64,000 nucleotides of DNA from Aequitasia blattaphilus (lineage in GTDB: Bacteria > Bacillota > Clostridia > Lachnospirales > Lachnospiraceae). Positions within the stretch are counted from its first letter, which is position 1; the number at the start of each line of letters is the position of its first letter. A program made the translations under genes and the position numbers. Where the stretch lies: NCBI RefSeq assembly GCF_024721305.1, contig NZ_JAMXOD010000002.1, positions 1-64,000 on the forward strand, in the 5' to 3' direction. Of the stretch, positions 28,020-37,288 are shown in pieces. Under the pieces are notes generated by a model, which saw nothing but the letters and a program-made list of their open reading frames with translations, was not told the DNA's origin and made no database searches.

Positions 28020-28625
28020 TTATAACATCTCATCATCATCAGAATCATTATTTCCATATTCTTCATCCAAAGAACGTGATGATTGTTCTGGAACCATCAG
28101 CTCAGAACGGTTGTTTCGTACCATATCAAAACATTCTTGAAGAGAATTTACTAAACCATCATACTTTGTATTGTAATTCTCAAGTGTATGTCCAATTAAA
28201 TTTTCTGCATTTGCAAGTAAATCATCCGTATACTGTACTGCTCCAATACGAATATCATTTGCATCATTTGTCGCATTATCCAGAATCTGCTGTGCCTGCT
28301 CAGAAGCTGCTGTTACCACCTCATTTGCCTGTGAATAAGCCTGTTGCATAATCTCATGCTCACTTACCAGCTCATTCGTATGGATTTGCGCTTCCTCAAT
28401 CATGCTTTCTGCCTTTGCCTGGGCATCTGCCAGAATCGCGTCTTTATTCGCAATAATTTTTTGATAACGTTTTATCTCATCTGGAGTCTTCATCCGAAGT
28501 TCTCTCAACAGCTCATCTATTTCATCTTTATTCACAATGATTTTGGTAGATGATAATGGCTGAAATTTACAATTGTCAATATACTCTTCAATTTCTTCAA
28601 TAATTTGCTCAATACGACTGCTCAT
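28020..28625 (-). CDS. Coiled-coil protein of unknown function (DivIVA/ATP-synthase-b-like)
   Basis: The 201-residue soluble protein has a short N-terminal region and a long predicted coiled coil from about 60 to 160. The coil is rich in A, Q, E and N with repeated AQAKAESMIEEAQ and QAQQILDNATNDAND patterns. The tail is acidic and disordered (NNDSDDDEML). It resembles the central rods of DivIVA or F0F1 b-type subunits, which is why related genes are often labelled ATPase; no ATPase motif is present. It sits after coaD at the end of the operon. Scaffolding is a guess. Confidence 0.68.
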   Translation of the reverse strand: MSSRIEQIIEEIEEYIDNCKFQPLSSTKIIVNKDEIDELLRELRMKTPDEIKRYQKIIANKDAILADAQAKAESMIEEAQIHTNELVSEHEIMQQAYSQANEVVTAASEQAQQILDNATNDANDIRIGAVQYTDDLLANAENLIGHTLENYNTKYDGLVNSLQECFDMVRNNRSELMVPEQSSRSLDEEYGNNDSDDDEML

Positions 28626-28644
28626 TGTTTTTACACTCTCCTTT

Positions 28645-29118
28645 TCATCTTTTTTCCCTTAATTTGTCCGCCACATATTGAGGCACAAACTGAGAAACAT
28701 CCCCGCCGAATGCCGCCACCTCTTTCACTAGCGAGGAGCTTAAATACGCGTACTCTAACGCTGCAGTTAAAAACACACTCTCCAAATCTCCGTATAGTTT
28801 ATGATTAATCTGCGCCATCGAAAGTTCATATTCAAAATCTGTAATTGCCCGAAGACCCCTTATTATACTATCTGCTTTCACTTCTTTCGCAAAATCCACC
28901 AGTAAACCTTCAAAAGGCAACACAATTACATTCGGTAATTCTTTCGTTATTTCACCTAACATTTTAACACGTTCTTCTACGGAAAACAACGGAATTTTTC
29001 CTTTATTGTTCAAGACACCTACGATTAACTCATCCGTCATTTTACTCCCACGTTTTATAATGTCTAAATGTCCAAAAGTAACGGGATCAAAACTTCCTGG
29101 ATAAATTGATTTTTTCAT
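28645..29118 (-). CDS. coaD: Phosphopantetheine adenylyltransferase CoaD
   Basis: CoaD transfers AMP to 4'-phosphopantetheine, the penultimate step of coenzyme A synthesis. The 157-residue protein has the start motif [16 protein letters not shown], where the T/HxGH motif is TFGH, and the C-terminal [21 protein letters not shown] is also conserved. The sequence is complete and normal in length. It overlaps rsmD by four bases, a conserved pair. Confidence 0.96.
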   Translation of the reverse strand: MKKSIYPGSFDPVTFGHLDIIKRGSKMTDELIVGVLNNKGKIPLFSVEERVKMLGEITKELPNVIVLPFEGLLVDFAKEVKADSIIRGLRAITDFEYELSMAQINHKLYGDLESVFLTAALEYAYLSSSLVKEVAAFGGDVSQFVPQYVADKLREKR

Positions 29119-29678
29119 TCCTTTTCTCCTCTGCGTTCAATAAATATATGTTTATTTCCTTTATATATTTTCTCCTTAATAAGCTGAAATCCGAGCTCCT
29201 CCAAATTGGAGAATTCCTCTTCTTTCCGTGATTCCATTATAATAAGACTCTCTTCATCAATCAACTTACTTTTTGACAAATAAAACAAAATTTCATCATA
29301 AAACCCTCCATCATAAGGTGGATCCACAAAAATCACATCAAACTTCTTGGAATTTTCCATTCTCTTTAATGCACTTAGCGCATCGCTTTGGTATACTGTC
29401 GAAAGCTCTTTCAGACCTGTATGCTCTAGATTCTCATTAATGACACGAATTGCCATTCCATTTTTCTCCACAAAAACGCATTCCTTGGCTCCTCTGCTTA
29501 AAGCCTCTATTCCAATACCTCCACTCCCTGCAAAAAGGTCCAGAAATACCCCATCTGGAATCGTATTTGAAATCATGTTAAACAATGTTTCCTTAATGCG
29601 GTCCGTAGTTGGTCTCGTATCTTTTCCCTCTACAGTTTTCAGCCTTAAACTTCTGCAACTCCCTGCAATTACACGCAT
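29115..29678 (-). CDS. rsmD: 16S rRNA (guanine966-N2)-methyltransferase RsmD
   Basis: It methylates G966 of 16S rRNA using SAM. The 187-residue enzyme shows [27 protein letters not shown], the SAM motif [19 protein letters not shown] and the catalytic [11 protein letters not shown]. All are canonical for the family. It touches recG upstream (one-base overlap) and overlaps coaD by four bases. The conserved recG-rsmD-coaD order supports the assignment. Confidence 0.95.
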   Translation of the reverse strand: MRVIAGSCRSLRLKTVEGKDTRPTTDRIKETLFNMISNTIPDGVFLDLFAGSGGIGIEALSRGAKECVFVEKNGMAIRVINENLEHTGLKELSTVYQSDALSALKRMENSKKFDVIFVDPPYDGGFYDEILFYLSKSKLIDEESLIIMESRKEEEFSNLEELGFQLIKEKIYKGNKHIFIERRGEKE

Positions 29679-31681
29679 TATAAAAGCCCCCTGTCTATTG
29701 TAATATTGCTTTTTAACTCTAACGTCTCGCTAACCTCTTTTGCCATTTTCAAAAGGTCACTGTCCTGGAAGACATCACCTAATTTGAAATTTAGAAGCCC
29801 GCTCTGTCGAATTCCGAACAAATCTCCCGGTCCACGAAGTCTTAAGTCTTCGCTGGCAATCTTAAATCCATCGTTTGTATTATTTAATATTTCAAGCCTT
29901 TCCTTTGTTGCTGAGGATTTCGATGGTGTCATAAATATGCAATAAGACTGGTGTTCTCCTCGACCTACCCGTCCTCTTAACTGATGAAGTTGGGCAAGAC
30001 CAAATCTTTCTGCATTTTCAATCAATATAACCGTCGCATTTGGAACATCGATTCCAACCTCAATCACCGTGGTAGAAACTAATATATTGGTTTTATTCTC
30101 TACAAACCCTTCCATCTTCTCATCTTTTTCTTTCTGCTTCATCTTACCATGAAGAAAATCAATTGAAAAGTCTGATCCCATCGCATCTTTCAAAGTTTTT
30201 GCATAATCGAGAACATTTTCCGCTTCCATTCCTTCACTTTCTTCTACCATTGGACAAATCACATAGCATTGTCTGCCTTTTTTTACCTCTTCCATCATAA
30301 AACGATAGGCTGTTTTTCGATAGTTTACTCCTACCACACAGTTTTTTATAGGCAGACGGTTTTTTGGCAGCTCATCCACTACTGAAATATCCAAGTCACC
30401 ATATAAAATAATCGCTAAGGTTCTTGGAATCGGGGTTGCACTCATGACTAATATATGAGGTACCTTCCCTTTATTTGCAAAACTTTCTCTTTGCTTGACA
30501 CCAAAACGATGCTGTTCATCTGTAATCACAAGAGCAAGAGAATCATAAATCACCTTTTCCTGTATCAAGGCATGGGTTCCAATAATAATTGAAGCCTCCC
30601 TCTTTTCAATCCGCTCATAGGCCTCTCTCTTTTTTGCCTCTGTTAAGGATCCCGTTAAGAGCACCACCTGATAGGGAAGATGATATTCCTCTAGCAATTT
30701 AACAATCGACCCATAGTGTTGTCTTGCAAGAACTTCTGTGGGTGCCATCATCGCTCCTTGAAACCCTTGTGCCGCAACACTTATAAGCCCCAGCACTGCA
30801 AGTATTGTCTTCCCACTTCCCACATCACCTTGCACAAGCCGGGACATAGGCTTTTGAGATGCCAAATCTGCTTTTATTTCATTCCATACCTTTTCCTGGG
30901 CATTTGTTAAGGAAAAAGGAAGATTTTTCTTTAACTCTTCGCTCTCCGTAAAATCACAAACAGGATATTCGTTTTCCCATTTTTCCCCTTCAATCTTTAG
31001 TTCTTTTAAAGAGAGAATAAAATCTAAAAATTCATTAAAAACCAAGCGTTTTCTTGCTTGATAGTATTCTTCTACATTCAACGGAAAATGTATCCCCCGA
31101 AGGGCATAATTTATTTCACACAAAGAGTATTTTTTCCGAATTTCTCCCGGAAGGGAATCCTCTCTCAAAGTCATTCCGTCAATCACCTGACGAATCCCTT
31201 TCGATATCAGATTATTGGAAAGACCTTTTGTTGTGTGATAAACAGGAAGTAGATAACCTTGCAGCTTCTCATATTCCTGGGGAGTATATATCTTGCCCTG
31301 TTCCATCACCAGCTGATTTCCTCGCATTGCAACATAGCCTCTAAGAATTATTTCTTCTCCTCTTTTCAAACAATTCTTCATATAAGGCATACGAAACCAA
31401 ACAGCCTTTAGTCTGCCTGTCTCATCTTCAAAAAATGTTGTAGTGATTTGCACACTTTTTCCTCGTGTACTTTGGACTTTACCGGTGATATAGGCTTTAA
31501 TTGTTTGGATTTTCCCTTCCTCTAAATCACCAATCGCAACTGGATCTTCAAACCGTTCATATGCTCTTGGATAATGAAAGAGCAAGTCCCGGACAGTTTC
31601 AATTCCAAGACTTGCCATCAATTTTCCGCTTTTATCACCGATGCCCTTTAGTTCTGTGACTTTCGTTGATTCAATCATCAT
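29678..31681 (-). CDS. recG: ATP-dependent DNA helicase RecG
   Basis: RecG regresses stalled replication forks and branch-migrates recombination intermediates. The 667-residue protein has an N-terminal wedge/OB domain (about 60-160) and helicase domain 1 with Walker A GDVGSGKT and DEQHRFG (DEQH-type Walker B). Domain 2 carries FLHGKMKQKEKD, VIEVGIDVPNA and QLRGRVGRGEHQSYC. All motifs are intact. Two tandem ATGs begin the gene; either is possible. It follows fakA by four bases. Confidence 0.95.
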   Translation of the reverse strand: MMIESTKVTELKGIGDKSGKLMASLGIETVRDLLFHYPRAYERFEDPVAIGDLEEGKIQTIKAYITGKVQSTRGKSVQITTTFFEDETGRLKAVWFRMPYMKNCLKRGEEIILRGYVAMRGNQLVMEQGKIYTPQEYEKLQGYLLPVYHTTKGLSNNLISKGIRQVIDGMTLREDSLPGEIRKKYSLCEINYALRGIHFPLNVEEYYQARKRLVFNEFLDFILSLKELKIEGEKWENEYPVCDFTESEELKKNLPFSLTNAQEKVWNEIKADLASQKPMSRLVQGDVGSGKTILAVLGLISVAAQGFQGAMMAPTEVLARQHYGSIVKLLEEYHLPYQVVLLTGSLTEAKKREAYERIEKREASIIIGTHALIQEKVIYDSLALVITDEQHRFGVKQRESFANKGKVPHILVMSATPIPRTLAIILYGDLDISVVDELPKNRLPIKNCVVGVNYRKTAYRFMMEEVKKGRQCYVICPMVEESEGMEAENVLDYAKTLKDAMGSDFSIDFLHGKMKQKEKDEKMEGFVENKTNILVSTTVIEVGIDVPNATVILIENAERFGLAQLHQLRGRVGRGEHQSYCIFMTPSKSSATKERLEILNNTNDGFKIASEDLRLRGPGDLFGIRQSGLLNFKLGDVFQDSDLLKMAKEVSETLELKSNITIDRGLL

Positions 31682-31685
31682 TCTC

Positions 31686-33332
31686 TTACTCTACAGACAT
31701 TACATAATAGTAAATCGGTTGCCCTCCGTACTGTAAGTCTATATCTAAATCTCCATATTTTTCTTCTAGCCCTTTTGCAAACTCTTCTGCGTCTTTCGCC
31801 GCCACTTCTGCTCCATAATAAATACTAATCAACTCAGAATCTTCATCAATTAGATTTTCTAACATCTCTTCAGAGGTGGTACGTATATCCTGTCCCACGG
31901 CTAGTATTTTTGTATCGCCAATCCCCATGATATCACCCTCATTAATATCCTTATCATCAATGTGGGTATCTCGTACCGCATAAGTAACCGATCCTGTTTT
32001 AACATGGTTTATTTCTTCCTGCATTGCAGTCTGATTTTGTTCCCGATCCATTTCCGGAGAATAGCTAATCATCGCAGAAATACCTTGAGGAATTGATTTC
32101 GTCGGAATCACAATAATCTCTTTGTCTTTTGTTAAATCCTTTGCTTGGTTTGCTGCAAGAATAATATTTTTGTTGTTTGGAAGAATAAAAATGCTTTTTG
32201 CCTTCACTTCTTCGATGGCATGAAGCATATCTTCCGTACTGGGGTTCATCGTCTGACCGCCCTCAATAATAAAGTCTACCCCTAGTTCCTTAAAAATCTT
32301 ATTGATTCCTTCTCCAATCGATACCGAAATAAATCCAACCTCTTTCCATGGTTGTTCTTCTTCCTGAGCTTGCTGTTTTTTCATCTCTTGAAGAAGCTTC
32401 TCCTGATGTTCTTCTCTCATATTATCAATTTTCATACGAGACAAAGAACCATAGGAAAGACCCTTTTGAATCGCCAATCCCGGATCATTCGTATGTACAT
32501 GGATTTTTACCACATCATCATCTGATACGCAAACAATAGAATCTCCAATTGAGGACAAATATTCTTTGAATTCATCTTCATCCTTTTCGCGGAAATCCTT
32601 TTCCAAATTCACAATAAATTCAGTACAATACCCAAACTCGATGTTTGCCCCTGCTTCTGAATCCACAATAACTGGTGACGCACTTTGTACCTCAATCGAA
32701 GAATAATCGATTTCCTTACCTAGAAAGGCATCATATCCTCCCTTTAAGATTTCCAAAAGACCTTGTCCTCCTGAATCCACAACTCCTGCTTCCTTCAAAA
32801 CAGGAAGTAAGTCTGGGGTAGATGCTAAAACTTCCTCTGCATAAGCGATAATTCCAGGAATAATCACTTCTAAATCCTCTGTGTCCTCAGACAATTCAAT
32901 TGCTTTATCTGCAATTCCGCTTGCAACTGTAAGAATCGTCCCTTCTTTCGGCTTCATAACTGCCTTATAAGCTGTTTCCTTTGCCTTAATACAAGCTGCC
33001 GCCAATGTAATTGCATCGACTTCCTCTTCCTCCCGGATTACTTTTGTAAATCCTCTTAGAAGCTGTGAAAGAATTACTCCTGAGTTTCCTCTTGCTCCTC
33101 TTAATGAACCAGAAGAAATTGCTTTGGAAAGCTCTTGCATCGTTGGATTCTTTAATCCCTTGACCTCCTTTGCAGCAGACATAATGGTTAAAGACATATT
33201 TGTTCCAGTGTCTCCATCCGGCACTGGAAATACATTCAACTCATTTATATAAGCCTTTTGCACTTCTATATTTTGAGCACCTGCCAAAAACATCTTAGCA
33301 AGTAATTCTGAATTAATTGTTTTCGTTGCCAC
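31686..33332 (-). CDS. fakA: DAK2/DegV fatty-acid kinase FakA-like (YloV)
   Basis: This is the kinase subunit that phosphorylates fatty acids bound to a FakB carrier. The 548-residue protein has an N-terminal DAK2 domain (about 10-195) with the ATP/Mg loop NVFPVPDGDTGTNMSLT and the GNSGVILSQLLRG segment. The C-terminal half is FakA-type (about 300-548, MNPSTEDMLHAI, IEVGFISV-like strand). The start is GTG with the SD aggaggaa. FakB is not in the window. The asp23-fakA-recG order is the common Gram-positive arrangement. Confidence 0.92.
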   Translation of the reverse strand: MATKTINSELLAKMFLAGAQNIEVQKAYINELNVFPVPDGDTGTNMSLTIMSAAKEVKGLKNPTMQELSKAISSGSLRGARGNSGVILSQLLRGFTKVIREEEEVDAITLAAACIKAKETAYKAVMKPKEGTILTVASGIADKAIELSEDTEDLEVIIPGIIAYAEEVLASTPDLLPVLKEAGVVDSGGQGLLEILKGGYDAFLGKEIDYSSIEVQSASPVIVDSEAGANIEFGYCTEFIVNLEKDFREKDEDEFKEYLSSIGDSIVCVSDDDVVKIHVHTNDPGLAIQKGLSYGSLSRMKIDNMREEHQEKLLQEMKKQQAQEEEQPWKEVGFISVSIGEGINKIFKELGVDFIIEGGQTMNPSTEDMLHAIEEVKAKSIFILPNNKNIILAANQAKDLTKDKEIIVIPTKSIPQGISAMISYSPEMDREQNQTAMQEEINHVKTGSVTYAVRDTHIDDKDINEGDIMGIGDTKILAVGQDIRTTSEEMLENLIDEDSELISIYYGAEVAAKDAEEFAKGLEEKYGDLDIDLQYGGQPIYYYVMSVE

Positions 33333-33350
33333 TTTAAACGTTCCTCCTTG

Positions 33351-33710
33351 TTAGTCGATGACTCTTACACCGTCAATATATATTCGAATTCGATCGATTG
33401 GCATACCTGTAAATTCTTCCACTTTATATCTTACTGTATCAATTAAATTATCTGTCACAGTAGGAATATTAACTCCATAAGAAACTACAATATGAAAATC
33501 CAATGCAATATGGTTGTCCTCACCAATTGTAACGGAAATCCCTTTTTTTAAATTATCTTTTTTTAATAAATGTACAAGACCATCTTTCACATTAACGGCA
33601 GCCATTCCAACTATACCGAAGCATTCCACAGCAACTGTTCCAGCATAGGTAGCAATTACTTCTGCGTCTACAGTAACAAGTCCGAAATCTGTAGTCAGTT
33701 TTCCCTTCAT
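33351..33710 (-). CDS. Asp23/Gls24 family envelope stress protein (YloU)
   Basis: The 119-residue Asp23/Gls24 family protein starts at MKGKLTTDFGLVTVDAEVIATYAG. ATG at 33710 is chosen because ggagg lies seven bases upstream; an in-frame ATG seven codons earlier would place the SD inside the coding region. The family is membrane-associated in some species and linked to envelope homeostasis. It is first in the operon with fakA, recG, rsmD and coaD, behind a clear promoter. Confidence 0.88.
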   Translation of the reverse strand: MKGKLTTDFGLVTVDAEVIATYAGTVAVECFGIVGMAAVNVKDGLVHLLKKDNLKKGISVTIGEDNHIALDFHIVVSYGVNIPTVTDNLIDTVRYKVEEFTGMPIDRIRIYIDGVRVID

Positions 33711-33740
33711 ACCATTACCTCCAACTTTCATTGATACTAT

Positions 33741-33769
33741 ATTATACTATTTAAAACTCTATTATTCAA
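33741..33769 (-). promoter_or_regulatory. SigA promoter of the asp23-fakA-recG operon
   Basis: The minus strand has TTGAAT, a 17-base spacer and TATAAT, 31 bases before the Asp23 start. It lies just after the rpmB terminator. Confidence 0.82.
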
Positions 33770-33793
33770 CACATAGGTATACATAACGAAAAA

Positions 33794-33821
33794 AACTCAG
33801 ATTTCACTTGAAACCTGAGTT
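33794..33821 (-). terminator. Terminator of rpmB
   Basis: An 11-bp stem (33794-33804 with 33811-33821, one G-U) has a six-base loop and is followed on the minus strand by a U-tract. It separates rpmB from the Asp23 promoter. Confidence 0.85.
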
Positions 33822-33826
33822 CACAA

Positions 33827-34015
33827 TTATGCTCTTTCGACTCTGCCTGATTTCAAGCAAGAAGTACAAACATTCATTTTCTTTGTCGCTCCAGCCGCTA
33901 CTCTTACTCGAACTGACTTAACGTTTGATTTCCACATCTTTGGTGTTTTTCTATGAGAGTGGCTTACATTGTTCCCAAAGTGAGCACCCTTTTCACAAAT
34001 AGCACATTTTGCCAT
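33827..34015 (-). CDS. rpmB: 50S ribosomal protein L28
   Basis: L28 (bL28) is a small large-subunit protein. The 62-residue product starts MAKCAICEKGAHFGNNVSHSHRKTP and has the Zn-ribbon-like pairs CxxC at Cys4/Cys7 and a second pair (CTSCLK) near the end, so it is the C+ (zinc-binding) form. It has its own promoter and terminator and so is a monocistronic gene. SD ggaggtg precedes the ATG. Confidence 0.97.
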   Translation of the reverse strand: MAKCAICEKGAHFGNNVSHSHRKTPKMWKSNVKSVRVRVAAGATKKMNVCTSCLKSGRVERA

Positions 34016-34071
34016 GACTGCACCTCCTAACGATTCTATAAGTTCTTAATATACGAACTCACAACAAATAT

Positions 34072-34100
34072 ATATTATCAGAAATGTATACGAATTGCAA
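34072..34100 (-). promoter_or_regulatory. Promoter of rpmB
   Basis: The minus strand shows TTGCAA, a 17-base spacer and TAATAT, 57 bases before the ATG. The leader holds a weak gttc/gaac hairpin near 34046-34060. No autoregulatory leader class is recognised. Confidence 0.6.
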
Positions 34101-34110
34101 GTAAAAATTT

Positions 34111-34503
34111 CTAAATCACGTCTTCATTATTTAACATATCCATAACTTCATCTTCTGTCATCTTTTTTTCCTTCTTGTTTCCCACTTTATCAAGAAGTTC
34201 TGGAACCATATCCAATATTTTTGTCATGGTATCCTGATTTTTAATATTAACCAGGCGGGTATGTCCATTTTGAATCACAAGTATTGCACAAGGAGTTACT
34301 TTCCCACCAACTCCACCTGTTCCTTTGTCCTTTTTATCTCCCAAAAATGATCCAGCTCCAATGGCAAAAGATACGTCAACAAGAGGTAGTAAAATGGTAT
34401 CTCCTACATAAATTGCATCTCCCACAACTGTTTTTGAAGAAATCAAACCGTCCATTCCCTTTAGTAATGCATCCACTGTTCCCTTAATATTATTTTCAGC
34501 CAT
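34111..34503 (-). CDS. ytfJ: GerW/YtfJ family sporulation protein
   Basis: The 130-residue protein of the GerW family begins MAENNIKGTVDALLKGMDGLISSKTVVGD and contains VSFAIGAGSF and GGVGGKVTPCAILVIQNG. Its homologue in Bacillus is made in the mother cell/forespore and affects spore germination. It supports a spore-forming host. ATG at 34503 is chosen over one four codons earlier because ggagg lies just upstream. It follows ytfI with a 12-base gap. Confidence 0.9.
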   Translation of the reverse strand: MAENNIKGTVDALLKGMDGLISSKTVVGDAIYVGDTILLPLVDVSFAIGAGSFLGDKKDKGTGGVGGKVTPCAILVIQNGHTRLVNIKNQDTMTKILDMVPELLDKVGNKKEKKMTEDEVMDMLNNEDVI

Positions 34504-34514
34504 TTCAACCTCCA

Positions 34515-35405
34515 TTATAGTTTGAATTTTCGAATATCCTTATATGTAGTACGTACTTCTCGCTTCAACACAAGGGGGAGCAGAAAACATACAAGAGCAA
34601 TAACCCTGACGTTACCCTTGATGCGCAAATCCCCTTCCAATACCCGGTCTTCAAAATTCGGATATAAAGTAATCCTTTCATATAGCCACGGACTAAAAAC
34701 ACTATATATTGCAGCTACACGCCCTGTATGATATGGATCCTCAAATCCAAGACATACATTCCCTTTCAAATACTTTGGTTTTAAGCGTTTCAATAAAATG
34801 ATGCCTTTTTCTTTTACCTGACCCAGAGCTGCTCTGTGATTTTTGTCTTGAATAAAATTAAAAATTTTATCCTTTTTCTCTTCCAAACCCTCAAGCTTAG
34901 CACCGAATGATTCTATTTTATCATAAATCTTCTGGAATGTATAACCCTTCTTCCTCTTCTTTTTTGGAGGCGAAGTTTCCGGAGACCTCTCTTTAGGCTT
35001 CTCCTCAGGTTCTGTAATCTGTTGATTCTCTTTTTTCGGTTCTTTAGGCTCTTCTTCAAATTTTTCTTCAGCCTTTTCAGGCTCTTTAAATTCTTCTTCT
35101 TTAAAAACTTCTCTCTCTTCACTTGAATTCTCCTTTTCGCCTCCTAAAGTTTTAAATAAAATTTTCGTTACCAGCTCACTCTTACCATTTTTTAAGGAAT
35201 AGTTCAAACGAACCAACTTAAAAAACCAACTAATTCTAAGATTCACCTGTGTGCTTTCCAAGTTTCCTTTCGTCTCTATTTCACCATCATATTTTATTGC
35301 AACAAAAAGAATCACCAACATAAGAAGTAAGATACAGCCAATTATGCTTAAAAGTATAATTCCAATAATTTTTAATATTGTAAGGAAAATTCCTAAGATA
35401 CTCAT
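34515..35405 (-). CDS. ytfI: YtfI-like DUF2953 membrane protein
   Basis: The 296-residue protein has one N-terminal membrane helix (about 5-38, IIGIILLSIIGCILLLMLVILFVAI). A long acidic/lysine-proline-rich linker follows (about 95-155, many EPKE/KKK repeats), then a DUF2953-like region (about 205-290, KGNVCLGFEDPYHTGRVAAIYSVF). Bacillus YtfI lies next to ytfJ, as here, which ties the pair to sporulation. It overlaps the upstream gene by four bases. Confidence 0.82.
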   Translation of the reverse strand: MSILGIFLTILKIIGIILLSIIGCILLLMLVILFVAIKYDGEIETKGNLESTQVNLRISWFFKLVRLNYSLKNGKSELVTKILFKTLGGEKENSSEEREVFKEEEFKEPEKAEEKFEEEPKEPKKENQQITEPEEKPKERSPETSPPKKKRKKGYTFQKIYDKIESFGAKLEGLEEKKDKIFNFIQDKNHRAALGQVKEKGIILLKRLKPKYLKGNVCLGFEDPYHTGRVAAIYSVFSPWLYERITLYPNFEDRVLEGDLRIKGNVRVIALVCFLLPLVLKREVRTTYKDIRKFKL

Positions 35406-35728
35406 TGTTGATCTCCTTCCTCTTCCAAAAGGAAACTTATCAAATCAACTTTTCCCTCCTTATGATATGCTGCTTTTGCTAAATCTTTCAAAAGCAGGAA
35501 GGCTCCATCCTTATCACACGCAACTCCAAAAACTTTCAAATTCCCTGTTTCCACAAAATCTCTTCTCAAATATTTGGAATCCATCACCTCAATCACGAAT
35601 TCGTCTTGCTTTTTACGAATGAATAAAAGAGATACTTTTGGAGAATAATCCTCTTTATGCAGCTTCTCTAATACTTTATCAACTTTTTTCAAGTCTGGAT
35701 CCAAATACAGTTTTTTGAAAAATTTCAT
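35402..35728 (-). CDS. Small protein of unknown function upstream of ytfI
   Basis: I do not recognise a family for this 108-residue protein. It is soluble, lysine- and leucine-rich (MKFFKKLYLDPDLKKVDKVL start, LISFLLEEE end), with alternating helix/strand character and one short hydrophobic stretch FVIEVMDSKYL. It has a proper start and a four-base overlap with ytfI, so it is very likely expressed. Context suggests an envelope or spore-related role, without further evidence. Confidence 0.72.
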   Translation of the reverse strand: MKFFKKLYLDPDLKKVDKVLEKLHKEDYSPKVSLLFIRKKQDEFVIEVMDSKYLRRDFVETGNLKVFGVACDKDGAFLLLKDLAKAAYHKEGKVDLISFLLEEEGDQQ

Positions 35729-35746
35729 TTCACACCTTCTCGCTTC

Positions 35747-37288
35747 TCAGTTGTAATATGCATCGAAAACAGCCCCGGCAACATCCGTTGCAGCTCCAGT
35801 CCCTTCTGCGGATTCAATCAATACACTAATGGCAATATCCGGATTATCTACATTGGTAAATCCAATAAACCAAGAATGGTTTTTTTCACTATCTGTACTA
35901 TACTCAGCCGTCCCAGTCTTCCCTGCCACACTATAGGAACGATATCCTAATGAAGTCGCAGTTCCATAGTTAATCACTCGTGTCATATATTCTTTTAAGA
36001 CTGCCGCTTCGTCCACACTCATCAATGCTCCATAGCTTTTTGGCATATTCTTTTCAATTTCGCTGCCAGAAGAATTTAAAATGTAATCGGTCAAATAGGG
36101 GGTCATTAATTCACCACCATTTGCAATTGCTGCAGCAATTAACGCCATATGGTATGGACTCGTCTGTATTTTCCCCTGCCCCATTGCCGTCATCATTTTA
36201 TCCCCATCCGATGCATCTTTCGTCAAACCAAAACTGCTTTTTGCCGACTTAAGCTCACCTGGAAGAGTTTTTCCAAATAAAACTTCTTCTGCCGTGTTCT
36301 CATAAGCGCCTATATCCAGTCCCAAGCCAATGTTACAAAAAGATGTATTACAGGAATATGCAATAGAATCTCCTAAATCCACTGTGCCATGTGCCGTGTG
36401 CCCATAGCAGGCAATACTCAAATCATAGTGATCTATTGCACCGGAACATTCATAATAGTAATTGGGATAATCCGGATTTTCCCGCATATATTCCAAGGCT
36501 GTTACTAATTTAAAGGTTGAACCCGGTGCATACTGCCCTTGGTTGGCTCTGTTTAGCAGAACACTATCGTCTCTGGTATTTAACTCTTGCCATAGAGCAT
36601 CCACCTGATTTGGGTCGAAACTTGGTTTTGATACCATAGCCAATATCTTTCCGGTACTGGGCTCAATCACTACCACTGCACCTCTTCGGTCTCCCAAGGC
36701 ATCAAAGGCTGTTTGCTGTAAATTACTATCCAGAGTTGTTACTACTGAGTCTCCCAAGTTCTTTTCATCCTGGAAATCCCTTTTTATTTTAGTCAAAAAA
36801 CTTTCATTTGAGGTCAATAATTCTATATTGGTTTTTGCCTCTAACCCACTTTTTCCATGACTGGAATATCCTACTACATGGGCATATAAATCAGAAAAGG
36901 GATAACTTCTTGTTTCACTTCCATCTTCGTTTACAATGGTTTCTGCCAAAACATTTTGGTCTCGATCAAGGATTGCGCCTCGTACAACATCCTTGGCATA
37001 CATATCCTGTCTTTCATTGTAAGCACTGCTTAATATATCTTCTGCTCGAAACAAGTTGAAATATACAATATAGCCCATAAGGCACAAAAAAAGGGCAACA
37101 AAGGAATAGGTTACAAATCCAAATTCCCGGTTTCGATCCCGTTTTTGCTTACGCAATCGTTTTTGTTCTTTTTTCGATTCTCTACGTGTCTTACGAGGTA
37201 AGTCTTCAATGCCTAGCTCTTCTTCCAGACGCCGGATTGCTTTCTTTTCTTCGTAACTTTTTCTGTTTTTCAATGGTTTCTTCCTCAT
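35747..37288 (-). CDS. Class B penicillin-binding protein (transpeptidase)
   Basis: This is a cell-wall D,D-transpeptidase of 513 residues. Motifs are Ser257-x-x-Lys260 (STFK), Ser312-x-Asn314 (SCN) and Lys457-Thr-Gly459. One signal-anchor helix (about 59-77) is preceded by a very basic cytoplasmic tail of about 58 residues, unusual in length. Residues about 85-180 form the pedestal. The first 27 codons overlap the end of the FtsW/SpoVE-type gene by 83 bases. A TTG five codons in, with aggaag upstream, is an alternative start. It forms the usual SEDS-PBP pair with that gene. Confidence 0.9.
   Translation of the reverse strand: MRKKPLKNRKSYEEKKAIRRLEEELGIEDLPRKTRRESKKEQKRLRKQKRDRNREFGFVTYSFVALFLCLMGYIVYFNLFRAEDILSSAYNERQDMYAKDVVRGAILDRDQNVLAETIVNEDGSETRSYPFSDLYAHVVGYSSHGKSGLEAKTNIELLTSNESFLTKIKRDFQDEKNLGDSVVTTLDSNLQQTAFDALGDRRGAVVVIEPSTGKILAMVSKPSFDPNQVDALWQELNTRDDSVLLNRANQGQYAPGSTFKLVTALEYMRENPDYPNYYYECSGAIDHYDLSIACYGHTAHGTVDLGDSIAYSCNTSFCNIGLGLDIGAYENTAEEVLFGKTLPGELKSAKSSFGLTKDASDGDKMMTAMGQGKIQTSPYHMALIAAAIANGGELMTPYLTDYILNSSGSEIEKNMPKSYGALMSVDEAAVLKEYMTRVINYGTATSLGYRSYSVAGKTGTAEYSTDSEKNHSWFIGFTNVDNPDIAISVLIESAEGTGAATDVAGAVFDAYYN

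Noticed and set aside
28020-28625. ATP synthase/ATPase label for the coiled-coil protein
   Set aside because: It has no Walker motif or membrane helix; the similarity is only to helical stalk composition.
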